Shown one piece after another: positions 45,765 through 53,032 of a stretch of DNA of 53,032 nt. This DNA comes from Streptococcus mitis SK564. GTDB taxonomy: Bacteria > Bacillota > Bacilli > Lactobacillales > Streptococcaceae. The stretch spans positions 1 to 53,032 of the forward strand of contig NZ_AEDU01000033.1 of the NCBI RefSeq assembly GCF_000148525.1, in the 5' to 3' direction. How positions within the stretch are numbered: position 1 is the first letter of the stretch; every line of letters begins with the position of its first letter. The position numbers and the translations under genes were made by a program. Under the pieces are notes generated by a model. It did no database searches. It had not been told where the DNA came from and worked only from the letters and a program-made list of their open reading frames with translations.

Positions 45765-47090
45765 ATGGCTAAAAAAGGTGCCCTAACAGGTTTACTCCTG
45801 TTTGGAATATTTTTTGGTGCGGGGAACTTGATTTTTCCGCCTTCTCTAGGTGCTCTATCTGGAGAACATTTTCTTCCTGCCATCGCAGGTTTTGTCTTTT
45901 CAGGTGTCGGTATCGCCGTCTTGACTCTTATTATTGGAACGCTAAATCCTAAAGGATATATCTACGAGATTTCAACAAAGATAGCGCCTTGGTTTGCGAC
46001 TCTTTACCTCTCAGTTCTTTACTTGTCAATCGGTCCATTCTTTGCTATCCCACGTACAGCTACAACAGCTTACGAAGTAGGGATTAGCCCTCTTTTGTCG
46101 GATGCAAATAAAGGTCTTGGATTGATTGTCTTTACGGTTCTTTACTTTGCAGCAGCGTATCTAATCTCGCTTAATCCATCAAAAATCTTGGACCGTATCG
46201 GCCGTATTTTAACGCCAGTCTTTGCGATTTTGATCGTTATCTTGGTTGTTCTGGGAGCTTTCAAATACGGTGGAACAAGTCCTCAAGCTGCTTCAGCTGC
46301 TTATCAAGCTTCTGCCTTTGGTACAGGTTTCCTAGAAGGTTACAATACCTTGGACGCCCTTGCCTCAGTTGCCTTTAGCGTAATCGCAGTTCAAACCTTG
46401 AAACAACTTGGATTTTCAAGTAAGAAAGAATACATTTCGACTATTTGGGTGGTTGGTATCGTTGTTGCCCTTGCCTTCAGCGCTCTTTACATCGGTTTAG
46501 GTTTCCTTGGAAATCATTTCCCAGTACCAGCTGAAGCGATGAAGGGTGGAACACCAGGTGTTTACATTTTGTCACAAGCTACTCAAGAAATCTTTGGCTC
46601 AACAGCCCAACTCTTCCTTGCAGCTATGGTTACTGTAACCTGCTTCACAACAACAGTTGGTTTGATTGTGTCAACAGCTGAGTTCTTTAATGAACGTTTC
46701 CCACAAATCAGCTACAAGGTTTATGCGACAGCCTTTACCCTAATTGGATTTGCCATTGCCAATTTGGGTCTTGATGCGATTATCAAGTACTCAATTCCAG
46801 TACTGGTTATCTTGTACCCAATCACGATTGCTATCGTTATGATTGTCATTGTCAACAAATTTGTTGCTCTTTCAAAACCAGGTATGCAGTTGACAATTGC
46901 TGTGGTTACAGCTATTGCCATTGCAAGCGTACTAGGAAGCTCATTTAAGGTTGAGTTTCTTGCAAATCTTGTCAACGCTCTTCCTTTTGCTAAGGCATCA
47001 CTCCCATGGTTGGTGCCAGCCATTGTCGGAATCTTGCTCTCATTGGTTCTACCAAACAAGCAAGAAAGTGATGTTTTTGAAATGGAATAA
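45765..47090 (+). CDS. brnQ: Branched-chain amino-acid permease
   Basis: This 441-residue membrane protein has 12 likely helices and the LIVCS-type N-terminus GLLLFGIFFGAGNLIFPP. It imports leucine, isoleucine and valine with a cation. ATG 45765 has AAGGAGA five bases upstream; the ATG at 45750 would place this ribosome site inside the reading frame. It stands alone with its own promoter and terminator. Confidence 0.93.
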   Translation: MAKKGALTGLLLFGIFFGAGNLIFPPSLGALSGEHFLPAIAGFVFSGVGIAVLTLIIGTLNPKGYIYEISTKIAPWFATLYLSVLYLSIGPFFAIPRTATTAYEVGISPLLSDANKGLGLIVFTVLYFAAAYLISLNPSKILDRIGRILTPVFAILIVILVVLGAFKYGGTSPQAASAAYQASAFGTGFLEGYNTLDALASVAFSVIAVQTLKQLGFSSKKEYISTIWVVGIVVALAFSALYIGLGFLGNHFPVPAEAMKGGTPGVYILSQATQEIFGSTAQLFLAAMVTVTCFTTTVGLIVSTAEFFNERFPQISYKVYATAFTLIGFAIANLGLDAIIKYSIPVLVILYPITIAIVMIVIVNKFVALSKPGMQLTIAVVTAIAIASVLGSSFKVEFLANLVNALPFAKASLPWLVPAIVGILLSLVLPNKQESDVFEME

Positions 47091-47091
47091 T

Positions 47092-47141
47092 CACTAAAAT
47101 CACTTTTGTAGCAAAGTCTGCAGGAGTGATTTTCTTTTTTT
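47092..47141 (+). terminator. Terminator of brnQ
   Basis: A long inverted repeat AATCACT...AGTGATT with an inner hairpin, followed by a run of Ts. Confidence 0.8.
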
Positions 47142-47156
47142 ATCCGATGATAAATG

Positions 47157-47165
47157 TGTTATAAT
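47157..47165 (+). promoter_or_regulatory. Extended -10 promoter of the M42 peptidase operon
   Basis: TGT plus TATAAT (47160-47165), 22 bases before the next start codon. Confidence 0.6.
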
Positions 47166-47187
47166 AGGTAGCAAAAGAGGTGAAGAA

Positions 47188-48225
47188 ATGAATCAAACAG
47201 TAGAATATATCAAAGAACTGACAGCCATTGCGTCGCCAACGGGCTTCACTCGGGAGATTTCGGACTATTTAGTCAAGACTATAGAAGGTTTTGGTTACCA
47301 GCCGGTTCGCACAGCTAAGGGTGGTGTCAATGTGACCATTAAAGGTCAAAATGATGAAGAGCATCGCTATGTGACTGCCCATGTGGATACGCTGGGGGCC
47401 ATTGTCCGTGCTGTCAAACCAGACGGCCGTCTCAAACTAGATCGTATCGGTGGTTTTCCTTGGAACATGATTGAAGGTGAAAACTGTACTGTTCACGTAG
47501 CTAGCACAGGTCATAAGGTATCCGGAACCATCCTCATCCACCAAACTTCTTGCCATGTCTACAAGGATGCAGGAACTGCAGAACGCACGCAAGACAATAT
47601 GGAAGTGCGTTTGGACGCCAAAGTAACTAGTGAAAAAGAAACTCGTGCCTTGGGGATTGAAGTTGGTGATTTCATCAGCTTTGATCCACGAACCGTCGTG
47701 ACAGAGACAGGTTTTATCAAGTCTCGTCATTTGGACGATAAGGTTAGCGCAGCGATTTTGCTTAATCTGCTTCGTATTTATAAGGAAGAGAAGATTGAGT
47801 TGCCAGTAACAACCCATTTTGCTTTCTCAGTCTTTGAAGAAGTGGGGCACGGTGCTAACTCTAATATTCCTGCTCAGGTAGTCGAATATCTGGCTGTGGA
47901 TATGGGAGCTATGGGAGATGACCAGCAAACAGATGAGTACACAGTGTCTATCTGTGTCAAGGATGCTTCAGGGCCTTATCACTATGATTTCCGTCAACAC
48001 TTGGTGACCTTGGCGAAAGAGCAAGATATTCCATTCAAGTTGGATATCTATCCATTTTATGGATCGGACGCTTCAGCGGCCATGTCCGCAGGGGCAGAGG
48101 TCAAACACGCCCTCCTTGGCGCGGGTATCGAGTCTAGTCATTCTTATGAGCGTACTCATATTGATTCAGTTGTCGCGACGGAGCGTATGGTTGATGCCTA
48201 TCTTAAGAGCGCACTGGTAGACTAA
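47188..48225 (+). CDS. M42-family aminopeptidase
   Basis: This 345-residue cytoplasmic metallo-aminopeptidase has the zinc ligands in VTAHVDTLGA, SRHLDDKVSA and SVFEEVGHG, the usual M42 set, plus a late HSYERTH. It forms large tetrahedral shells in relatives. Its relation to PepA (glutamyl aminopeptidase) is possible but not decisive, so no symbol is given. The HIT gene follows with a 1-base gap. Confidence 0.9.
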   Translation: MNQTVEYIKELTAIASPTGFTREISDYLVKTIEGFGYQPVRTAKGGVNVTIKGQNDEEHRYVTAHVDTLGAIVRAVKPDGRLKLDRIGGFPWNMIEGENCTVHVASTGHKVSGTILIHQTSCHVYKDAGTAERTQDNMEVRLDAKVTSEKETRALGIEVGDFISFDPRTVVTETGFIKSRHLDDKVSAAILLNLLRIYKEEKIELPVTTHFAFSVFEEVGHGANSNIPAQVVEYLAVDMGAMGDDQQTDEYTVSICVKDASGPYHYDFRQHLVTLAKEQDIPFKLDIYPFYGSDASAAMSAGAEVKHALLGAGIESSHSYERTHIDSVVATERMVDAYLKSALVD

Positions 48226-48226
48226 T

Positions 48227-48697
48227 ATGTGCCTTATTTGTCAGAGAATTGAGCTCATCAAGAAGGGAGAAAATCCCTATTTTGTCAAAGAGTTGGAAAC
48301 AGGCTATCTTGTGATTGGAGACCACCAGTATTTTGCAGGCTATAGTCTCTTTCTAGCCAAGGAACACGTCAGCGAATTGCACCATTTGAAAAAGGAGACA
48401 AGACTCCGTTTTCTAGAAGAAATGAGTTTAGTCCAAGAGGCAGTTGCCAAGGCCTTTGCTGCTGAGAAAATGAATATCGAACTGCTAGGAAATGGCGATG
48501 CCCATCTTCACTGGCATCTGTTTCCTAGACGAAGAGGTGATATGAAGGGTCACGGTCTCAAAGGGCGTGGGCCAGTCTGGTGGGTTCCCTTTGAAGAAAT
48601 GACAGCAGAAATCTGCCAATCAAAACCTGATGAGATTAAAAGATTAGTCGAATGTTTATCATCAGAAGTAGATAAACTATTAGAAATAAAGGAGTAA
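48227..48697 (+). CDS. HIT-family nucleotide hydrolase
   Basis: This 156-residue protein ends its core with the histidine triad H-L-H-W-H-L-F-P (about residues 87-94) and has an N-terminal CLIC pattern that suggests a zinc or structural pair. HIT proteins cleave nucleoside phosphoramidates or related bonds. It lies between the peptidase and ldcB in a tight operon. Confidence 0.9.
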   Translation: MCLICQRIELIKKGENPYFVKELETGYLVIGDHQYFAGYSLFLAKEHVSELHHLKKETRLRFLEEMSLVQEAVAKAFAAEKMNIELLGNGDAHLHWHLFPRRRGDMKGHGLKGRGPVWWVPFEEMTAEICQSKPDEIKRLVECLSSEVDKLLEIKE

Positions 48698-48699
48698 AG

Positions 48700-49416
48700 A
48701 TGAAAAAAAGATACCTAGTCTTGACAGCCTTGCTAGCCTTGAGTCTAGCAGCTTGTTCACAAGAAAAAGCAAAAAATGAAGATGGCGCAGCTAAGACAGA
48801 ACAAACAGCTAAAGCTGATGGAGCAGTCGGCAGTAAATCTCAGGGAGCTGCCCAGAAAAAAGCAGAAGTGGTTAACAAAGGAGACTACTACAGCATCCAA
48901 GGGAAATACGATGAAATCATCGTAGCCAACAAACACTATCCATTGTCTAAAGACTATAATCCAGGGGAAAATCCAAAAGCCAAGGCAGAGTTGGTCAAAC
49001 TCATCAAAGCTATGCAAGAGGCAGGTTTCCCCATTAGCGACCATTACAGTGGCTTTAGAAGTTATGAAACTCAGACCAAGCTCTATCAAGATTATGTCAA
49101 TCAAGATGGGAAAGAAGCTGCTGACCGTTATTCTGCCCGTCCTGGCTATAGCGAGCACCAGACAGGCTTGGCTTTTGATGTGATTGGGACAAATGGTGAT
49201 TTGGTGACAGAAGAAAAAGCGGCCCAATGGCTCTTGGACCATGCGGCTGATTATGGCTTTGTTGTCCGTTATCTCAAAGTCAAGGAAAAGGAAACAGGCT
49301 ATATGGCTGAAGAATGGCACCTTCGTTATGTCGGAAAAGAAGCAAAAGAAATAGCTGCAAGTGGTCTCAGTTTGGAAGAGTATTACGGCTTTGAAGGCGG
49401 AGATTACGTCGATTAA
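48700..49416 (+). CDS. ldcB: L,D-carboxypeptidase lipoprotein
   Basis: This 238-residue protein begins with a lipobox LSLAACS with Cys19. After a low-complexity K/A/E linker, a VanY/DacB-type domain starts at about residue 62. The zinc site is seen in RYSARPGYSEHQTGLAFDVI and EEWHLRYV. The enzyme trims tetrapeptide stems of peptidoglycan to tripeptides at the cell surface. It shares an operon with the HIT gene, 2 bases apart. Confidence 0.93.
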   Translation: MKKRYLVLTALLALSLAACSQEKAKNEDGAAKTEQTAKADGAVGSKSQGAAQKKAEVVNKGDYYSIQGKYDEIIVANKHYPLSKDYNPGENPKAKAELVKLIKAMQEAGFPISDHYSGFRSYETQTKLYQDYVNQDGKEAADRYSARPGYSEHQTGLAFDVIGTNGDLVTEEKAAQWLLDHAADYGFVVRYLKVKEKETGYMAEEWHLRYVGKEAKEIAASGLSLEEYYGFEGGDYVD

Positions 49417-49530
49417 TACTCTTCGAAAATCTCTTCAAACCACGTCAGCTTCCATCTGCAACCTCAAAACAGTGTTTTGAGCAACCTGCGGCTAGCTTCC
49501 TAGTTTGCTCTTTGATTTTCATTGAGTATA
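49416..49530 (-). repeat. BOX element (reverse orientation)
   Basis: ATACTCTTCGAAAATC...GATTTTCATTGAGTAT, the reverse of the copy at 41481-41596. It starts on the last base of the ldcB stop codon and ends 17 bases before the rplK promoter. Confidence 0.88.
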
Positions 49531-49547
49531 AAAAATAAACTTTTCCC

Positions 49548-49575
49548 TTGCAATTCCAGATAAATAGTGTATAAT
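49548..49575 (+). promoter_or_regulatory. Promoter of rplK-rplA
   Basis: TTGCAA (49548-49553), 16-base spacer, TATAAT (49570-49575). Confidence 0.75.
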
Positions 49576-49598
49576 AGATAGGTATGTAAAAAGCATAC

Positions 49599-49639
49599 TT
49601 GTGGGAGGTAAAAATCTCTAATTACCGCCAAAACCACAA
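49599..49639 (+). promoter_or_regulatory. Candidate L1-binding leader hairpin before rplK
   Basis: TTGTGG (49599-49604) pairs with CCACAA (49634-49639) around an inner GGTAA/TTACC stem and unpaired GCCAAAA. The design, GTGG-GAG on one side and A-rich bases before CCAC on the other, resembles the ribosomal protein L1 target. The ribosome site follows immediately, so L1 bound here could block translation. Confidence 0.45.
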
Positions 49640-49653
49640 AGGAGGATTTAAAA

Positions 49654-50079
49654 ATGGCTAAAAAAGTCGAAAAACTTGTAAAATTGCAAATCCCTGCTGG
49701 TAAAGCTACACCAGCTCCACCGGTTGGACCTGCTCTTGGTCAAGCTGGTATCAATATCATGGGATTCACAAAAGAGTTCAACGCTCGTACAGCTGACCAA
49801 GCTGGTATGATCATTCCAGTTGTTATCTCAGTTTACGAAGATAAATCATTTACTTTCATCACTAAAACACCACCAGCTGCTGTTCTTTTGAAAAAAGCTG
49901 CAGGTGTTGAAAAAGGATCAGGTACACCTAACAAAACTAAAGTTGCTACAGTTACTCGTGCGCAAGTACAAGAAATTGCAGAAACTAAGATGCCAGATTT
50001 GAACGCAGCAAACGTAGAGTCTGCAATGCGTATGATTGAAGGTACTGCTCGTTCTATGGGATTCACTGTTGTTGACTAA
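49654..50079 (+). CDS. rplK: Ribosomal protein L11
   Basis: This 141-residue protein starts [20 protein letters not shown] and contains [17 protein letters not shown], the canonical L11 sequence; it ends with the rRNA-binding domain ([20 protein letters not shown]). L11 shapes the GTPase centre of the 50S subunit. GGAGG lies 8 bases upstream. Confidence 0.99.
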   Translation: MAKKVEKLVKLQIPAGKATPAPPVGPALGQAGINIMGFTKEFNARTADQAGMIIPVVISVYEDKSFTFITKTPPAAVLLKKAAGVEKGSGTPNKTKVATVTRAQVQEIAETKMPDLNAANVESAMRMIEGTARSMGFTVVD

Positions 50080-50106
50080 TCAATAACACAGTAGAAAATC
50101 TCACAG

Positions 50107-50205
50107 CAGTCTATTAGTTGCTTTTTATACTAAGCAAGTGACTGAAGCTTGTACTTGGGTACAGCAAGGGAGCTTAATGAAATAGGAAAAGAATCTAATA
50201 GACTG
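50107..50205 (+). other. Long inverted repeat between rplK and rplA
   Basis: An 11-bp perfect stem (50107-50117 with 50195-50205) encloses about 77 bases, including a TTGCTT/AAGCAA hairpin and a GTACTTGGGTAC palindrome. No gene is present; a folded processing or attenuation site is possible. Confidence 0.5.
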
Positions 50206-50240
50206 AAAACCCGCAAGACTTCATCATTTCGAGGAGTGAC

Positions 50241-50267
50241 GTGGGAGATGAAAATCGATTGAACCAC
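50241..50267 (+). promoter_or_regulatory. Candidate L1-binding leader hairpin before rplA
   Basis: GTGGGAGAT (50241-50249) and ...GAACCAC (50261-50267) give a second GTGG/CCAC frame with a small inner GAT-GAAA-ATC hairpin. It parallels the site before rplK and lies just ahead of the AAGGAGA ribosome site. Confidence 0.35.
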
Positions 50268-50285
50268 TTACAAGGAGAATAGAAA

Positions 50286-50975
50286 ATGGCTAAAAAAAGC
50301 AAACAACTTCGTGCTGCTCTTGAGAAAATCGACAGCACAAAAGCATACAGCGTAGAAGAAGCTGTGGCACTTGCAAAAGAAACAAACTTTGCAAAATTTG
50401 ACGCAACTGTAGAAGTTGCTTACAACTTGAATATCGACGTTAAAAAAGCTGACCAACAAATCCGTGGAGCAATGGTATTGCCAAACGGTACTGGTAAAAC
50501 TTCACGCGTTCTTGTTTTCGCACGCGGTGCAAAAGCTGAAGAAGCAAAAGCTGCTGGTGCAGACTTTGTTGGTGAAGATGACCTTGTTGCTAAAATCAAC
50601 GATGGTTGGTTGGACTTCGACGTAGTTATCGCTACACCTGACATGATGGCTCTTGTTGGACGTCTTGGACGTGTCCTTGGACCACGTAACTTGATGCCAA
50701 ACCCTAAAACTGGTACTGTAACAATGGATGTTGCTAAAGCAGTTGAAGAGTCTAAAGGTGGTAAAATCACTTACCGTGCTGACCGTGCAGGTAACGTTCA
50801 AGCAATCATCGGTAAAGTATCATTTGAAGCTGAAAAATTGGTTGAAAACTTCAAAGCTTTCAACGAAACAATCCAAAAAGCAAAACCAGCTACAGCTAAA
50901 GGAACTTATGTAACAAACTTGACTATCACCACTACTCAAGGTGTTGGTATCAAAGTTGATGTAAACTCACTTTAA
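50286..50975 (+). CDS. rplA: Ribosomal protein L1
   Basis: This 229-residue protein begins [20 protein letters not shown] and contains [20 protein letters not shown], the L1 signature. It binds 23S rRNA at the L1 stalk and, in relatives, its own mRNA to limit synthesis. It is the last gene of the rplK-rplA unit. Confidence 0.99.
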
Positions 50976-50999
50976 TCAGTAGTTTATACAGAGAGAACG

Positions 51000-51022
51000 A
51001 GTACGAAAGTGCTCGCTTTTTT
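51000..51022 (+). terminator. Terminator of rplA
   Basis: CGAGTAC-GAAA-GTGCTCG with one G.T pair, a tetraloop and a T run. Confidence 0.85.
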
Positions 51023-51058
51023 GATGTACGACGGGCATGTCGTATATCTGGATTTGTA

Positions 51059-51150
51059 ATACTCTTCAAACCACGTTAGCTTTGCCTTGCCGTACTCAAG
51101 TACAGTATGCAGCTAGCTTCCTAGTTTGCTCTTTGATTTCCATTGAGTAT
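51059..51150 (-). repeat. BOX element (short, reverse)
   Basis: ATACTCTTC...ATTGAGTAT, with the middle shortened. It lies in the 500-base non-coding stretch between rplA and the methyltransferase gene. Confidence 0.8.
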
Positions 51151-51185
51151 TATTTGTGTGTACCACTTACTAATGAAGCTTTTAG

Positions 51186-51233
51186 CGATTCTCAGTCTGA
51201 CGCTGGAAATAAGAATCGGCAGACTGAGAATCG
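51186..51233. other. 14-bp inverted repeat in the rplA-methyltransferase gap
   Basis: CGATTCTCAGTCTG (51186-51199) pairs perfectly with 51220-51233 across a 20-base loop; a smaller TACGAAC/GTTCGTA repeat follows at 51240-51265. There is no T run and no credible gene. The stretch from 51270 to 51430 shows nothing I can identify. Confidence 0.5.
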
Positions 51234-51432
51234 TGGCTCTACGAACAGGAAGGTGGAGGTTCGTATAATGGATGAAGATGAGAGCAATTCCAAAGTACAA
51301 AAATAGTCGTAACCTGAATGTGTAAATGATGGGAGGAGTTGAATTCGAACTAGAGAGGTAATAATAAATTTATGCTATAGTCATGGTGGTTTGTATGCTT
51401 TTGATTCTAGTTTATCAAATAATAGATTAGAA

Positions 51433-51462
51433 TTGTCAGATAATATCGTTTTATGTTATAAT
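51433..51462 (+). promoter_or_regulatory. Promoter of the methyltransferase gene
   Basis: TTGTCA (51433-51438), 18-base spacer, TATAAT (51457-51462) with TGT just before it. Confidence 0.65.
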
Positions 51463-51485
51463 GAAGAAAAAACAGAGGTGTTCAA

Positions 51486-52244
51486 ATGTCAGAAGCAGGT
51501 CATAAGTTTTTAGCAAAACTGGGGAAAAAACGCTTACGTCCAGGTGGAAAACGTGCTACAGATTGGTTAATTGCGGAAGGAGGATTTTCAAAAGAAAAGA
51601 GAATACTAGAGGTTGCGTGTAATAGGGGAACTACAGCAATTGAGTTGGCACAGCGTTTTGGTTGTAAGATAACTGCTGTTGATATGGATGCTCAAGCTTT
51701 AGAAGTGGCTAAAAAATCTGCTGAAACGGCAGGTGTTGCTCATTTAATCAGTTTTGAAAGAGCTAATGCAATGAAACTTCCTTATGAAGATGCTAGTTTT
51801 GATATTGTTATAAATGAAGCTATGCTGACTATGCAAGCCGATCAAGCTAAGAAAAAATGTGTAATGGAATATCTAAGGGTTTTAAAACCTGAAGGTCTTC
51901 TCCTGACACATGATGTACTTCTTAAGGAAGCTAAAGAGTCTGTCAGACAGGAATTGTCGCAAGCAATTCATGTAAATGTAGGTCCTTTAACCCAAGATGG
52001 TTGGGAGCAAGTGATGATAGAATCGGGTTATCGTGATGTGAAAGTATTGACTGGTGAAATGACATTAATGAAATTATCAGGTATGATTTATGACGAAGGT
52101 TGGCTAGGAACTTTGAAAATTTGTGTAAATGCTTGTAAAAAGGAGAATAGAAAGCAGTTTTTAACGATGTATAAAATGTTTGCTAAGAATAAAAAGAAAT
52201 TGGGCTTTATTGCGATGGCTAGTTATAAATCGTCAAAACGTTAG
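51486..52244 (+). CDS. Class I SAM-dependent methyltransferase
   Basis: This 252-residue protein has an AdoMet-binding core: ILEVACNRGTTAIELAQRFG (motif I, with C-N-R-G in place of the usual G-x-G), ITAVDMDAQALEVA and LPYEDASFDIVINEAML. The substrate is unknown; small-molecule methyltransferases of the UbiE type are the closest in pattern. GAGGTG precedes the ATG. The C-terminal part (about 200-252) is rich in lysine. Confidence 0.87.
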   Translation: MSEAGHKFLAKLGKKRLRPGGKRATDWLIAEGGFSKEKRILEVACNRGTTAIELAQRFGCKITAVDMDAQALEVAKKSAETAGVAHLISFERANAMKLPYEDASFDIVINEAMLTMQADQAKKKCVMEYLRVLKPEGLLLTHDVLLKEAKESVRQELSQAIHVNVGPLTQDGWEQVMIESGYRDVKVLTGEMTLMKLSGMIYDEGWLGTLKICVNACKKENRKQFLTMYKMFAKNKKKLGFIAMASYKSSKR

Positions 52245-52289
52245 ATAATCATTGAAGTTAACTTTTCCTTTTTTCTTTCTTAAAAAATA

Positions 52290-52298
52290 TGCTATAAT
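52290..52298 (+). promoter_or_regulatory. Extended -10 promoter of apt
   Basis: TGC plus TATAAT (52293-52298), 31 bases before the apt start codon. Confidence 0.65.
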
Positions 52299-52329
52299 AG
52301 AGAGTAAAAACTTTGAAAGAAAGAAAAAG

Positions 52330-52842
52330 ATGAATTTAAAAGATTATATTGCAACAATTGAAAATTATCCAAAGGAAGGAATTACCTTCCGTGATATTAG
52401 TCCTTTGATGGCTGATGGGAATGCTTATAGCTACGCTGTTCGTGAAATTGTTCAGTATGCTACTGACAAGAAAATAGACATGATTGTAGGTCCTGAGGCT
52501 CGTGGTTTTATCGTGGGCTGTCCAGTTGCCTTTGAGTTGGGAATTGGTTTTGCACCTGTTCGTAAACCAGGTAAATTGCCACGCGAAGTCATTTCTGCTG
52601 ACTATGAAAAAGAGTACGGTGTTGATACCTTGACTATGCATGCTGACGCTATCAAGCCAGGTCAACGTGTTCTTATCGTAGATGACCTCTTGGCAACAGG
52701 TGGAACTGTTAAGGCTACTATCGAGATGATTGAAAAACTTGGTGGTGTTGTAGCAGGTTGTGCCTTCCTTGTTGAATTGGATGAATTGAACGGTCGTGAA
52801 AAAATCGGTGACTACGATTACAAAGTTCTGATGCATTATTAA
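52330..52842 (+). CDS. apt: Adenine phosphoribosyltransferase
   Basis: This 170-residue salvage enzyme makes AMP from adenine and PRPP. The PRPP-binding loop is [16 protein letters not shown], with [10 protein letters not shown] and RKPGKLPRE earlier. ATG 52330 aligns with the family start ([18 protein letters not shown]); a longer frame from 52252 would cross the promoter. Confidence 0.97.
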   Translation: MNLKDYIATIENYPKEGITFRDISPLMADGNAYSYAVREIVQYATDKKIDMIVGPEARGFIVGCPVAFELGIGFAPVRKPGKLPREVISADYEKEYGVDTLTMHADAIKPGQRVLIVDDLLATGGTVKATIEMIEKLGGVVAGCAFLVELDELNGREKIGDYDYKVLMHY

Positions 52843-52845
52843 TGA

Positions 52846-52870
52846 AAAACAGTCCCTAGGGCTGTTTTCT
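52846..52870 (+). terminator. Terminator of apt
   Basis: AAAACAGTCC / GGGCTGTTTT stem with one G.T pair and a CTA(G) loop, with a short T run. Confidence 0.8.
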
Positions 52871-52920
52871 CTACATTAGGATATAAAAATAGACTATAGC
52901 TAGTTAGAGAAAAAGTATAA

Positions 52921-52949
52921 TTGAAAACTATATCTTCTTGCAGTATAAT
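52921..52949 (+). promoter_or_regulatory. Promoter facing out of the window
   Basis: TTGAAA (52921-52926), 17-base spacer, TATAAT (52944-52949). The gene it serves lies beyond the end; a BOX element comes first. Confidence 0.6.
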
Positions 52950-52980
52950 AAAGGGACTAAGTGTTTGAGATTTAGTTTCA

Positions 52981-53032
52981 TACTCAATGAAAATCAAAGA
53001 GCAAACTAGCCGCAGGCTACTCAAAGTACAGC
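52981..53032 (+). repeat. BOX element (cut by window end)
   Basis: ATACTCAATGAAAATCAAAG opening of a boxA module, with a small deletion compared with the copy at 41481 (the GGAAGCTA piece is missing). It runs past the window. Confidence 0.8.

Noticed and set aside
51037..51306. 89-codon reading frame after rplA
   Set aside because: It begins inside a BOX element and crosses two inverted repeats; there is no ribosome site.

Overview
The window looks like a chromosomal segment of a mitis-group Streptococcus (pneumoniae/mitis/oralis cluster). The reasons are the low GC content, TGnTATAAT extended -10 promoters, four complete or truncated BOX-type repeats plus one cut by the window edge, a murM/murN pair, a streptococcal MET-box in front of metE, and a gene order (recJ, rnjB, estA, murM, murN, metalloprotease, uvrC ... 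rplK, rplA) that matches pneumococcus as I remember it. The species cannot be fixed from the window.

Layout. 1-2221: the end of a sugar PTS permease, fructokinase and a DedA-type membrane protein on the minus strand. 2369-13709: a type I restriction-modification locus (hsdR, hsdS, hsdM) split by two AT-rich cargo blocks. A small HNH/DUF1524 protein, a SIR2-like protein and a HerA-like ATPase lie between hsdR and hsdS. An AAA ATPase fused to a DUF4435/TOPRIM-like domain lies between hsdS and hsdM. 13710-15286: a Fic protein, a decayed second Fic gene and an orphan XRE regulator. 15287-15800: a possible non-coding transcription unit and the MET-box. 15811-19029: metE-metF. 19080-19584: a structured repeat array. 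19585-25132: pnp, cysE, a GNAT, cysS and mrnC. 25136-27248: a PucR-like regulator and msmK. 27340-30261 (minus): an amino-acid ABC importer. 30434-41414: recJ, rnjB, estA, murM, murN, a metalloprotease, uvrC and a phosphoesterase. 41594-49416: an amino-acid binding lipoprotein, nitroreductase, pepV, a UDG-like protein, a rhodanese, brnQ, an M42 peptidase, a HIT protein and ldcB. 49654-52842: rplK, rplA, a methyltransferase and apt.

The most interesting region is 2369-13709. Three kinds of defence are packed into one apparent operon: restriction-modification, a SIR2-HerA module (known as an NAD-depleting antiphage system) and a PARIS-like AAA plus DUF4435 protein. The known two-gene PARIS responds to phage proteins that block type I restriction, so placing such a gene inside an hsd operon makes functional sense: if a phage disables HsdR/M/S, a second layer could fire. 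The coupling is inference; the gene arrangement is directly visible.

The rest is mainly housekeeping. Notable non-coding features are the MET-box, a cre-like site before msmK, two candidate L1-binding leaders before rplK and rplA, many intrinsic terminators, and BOX elements whose ends coincide with stop codons.
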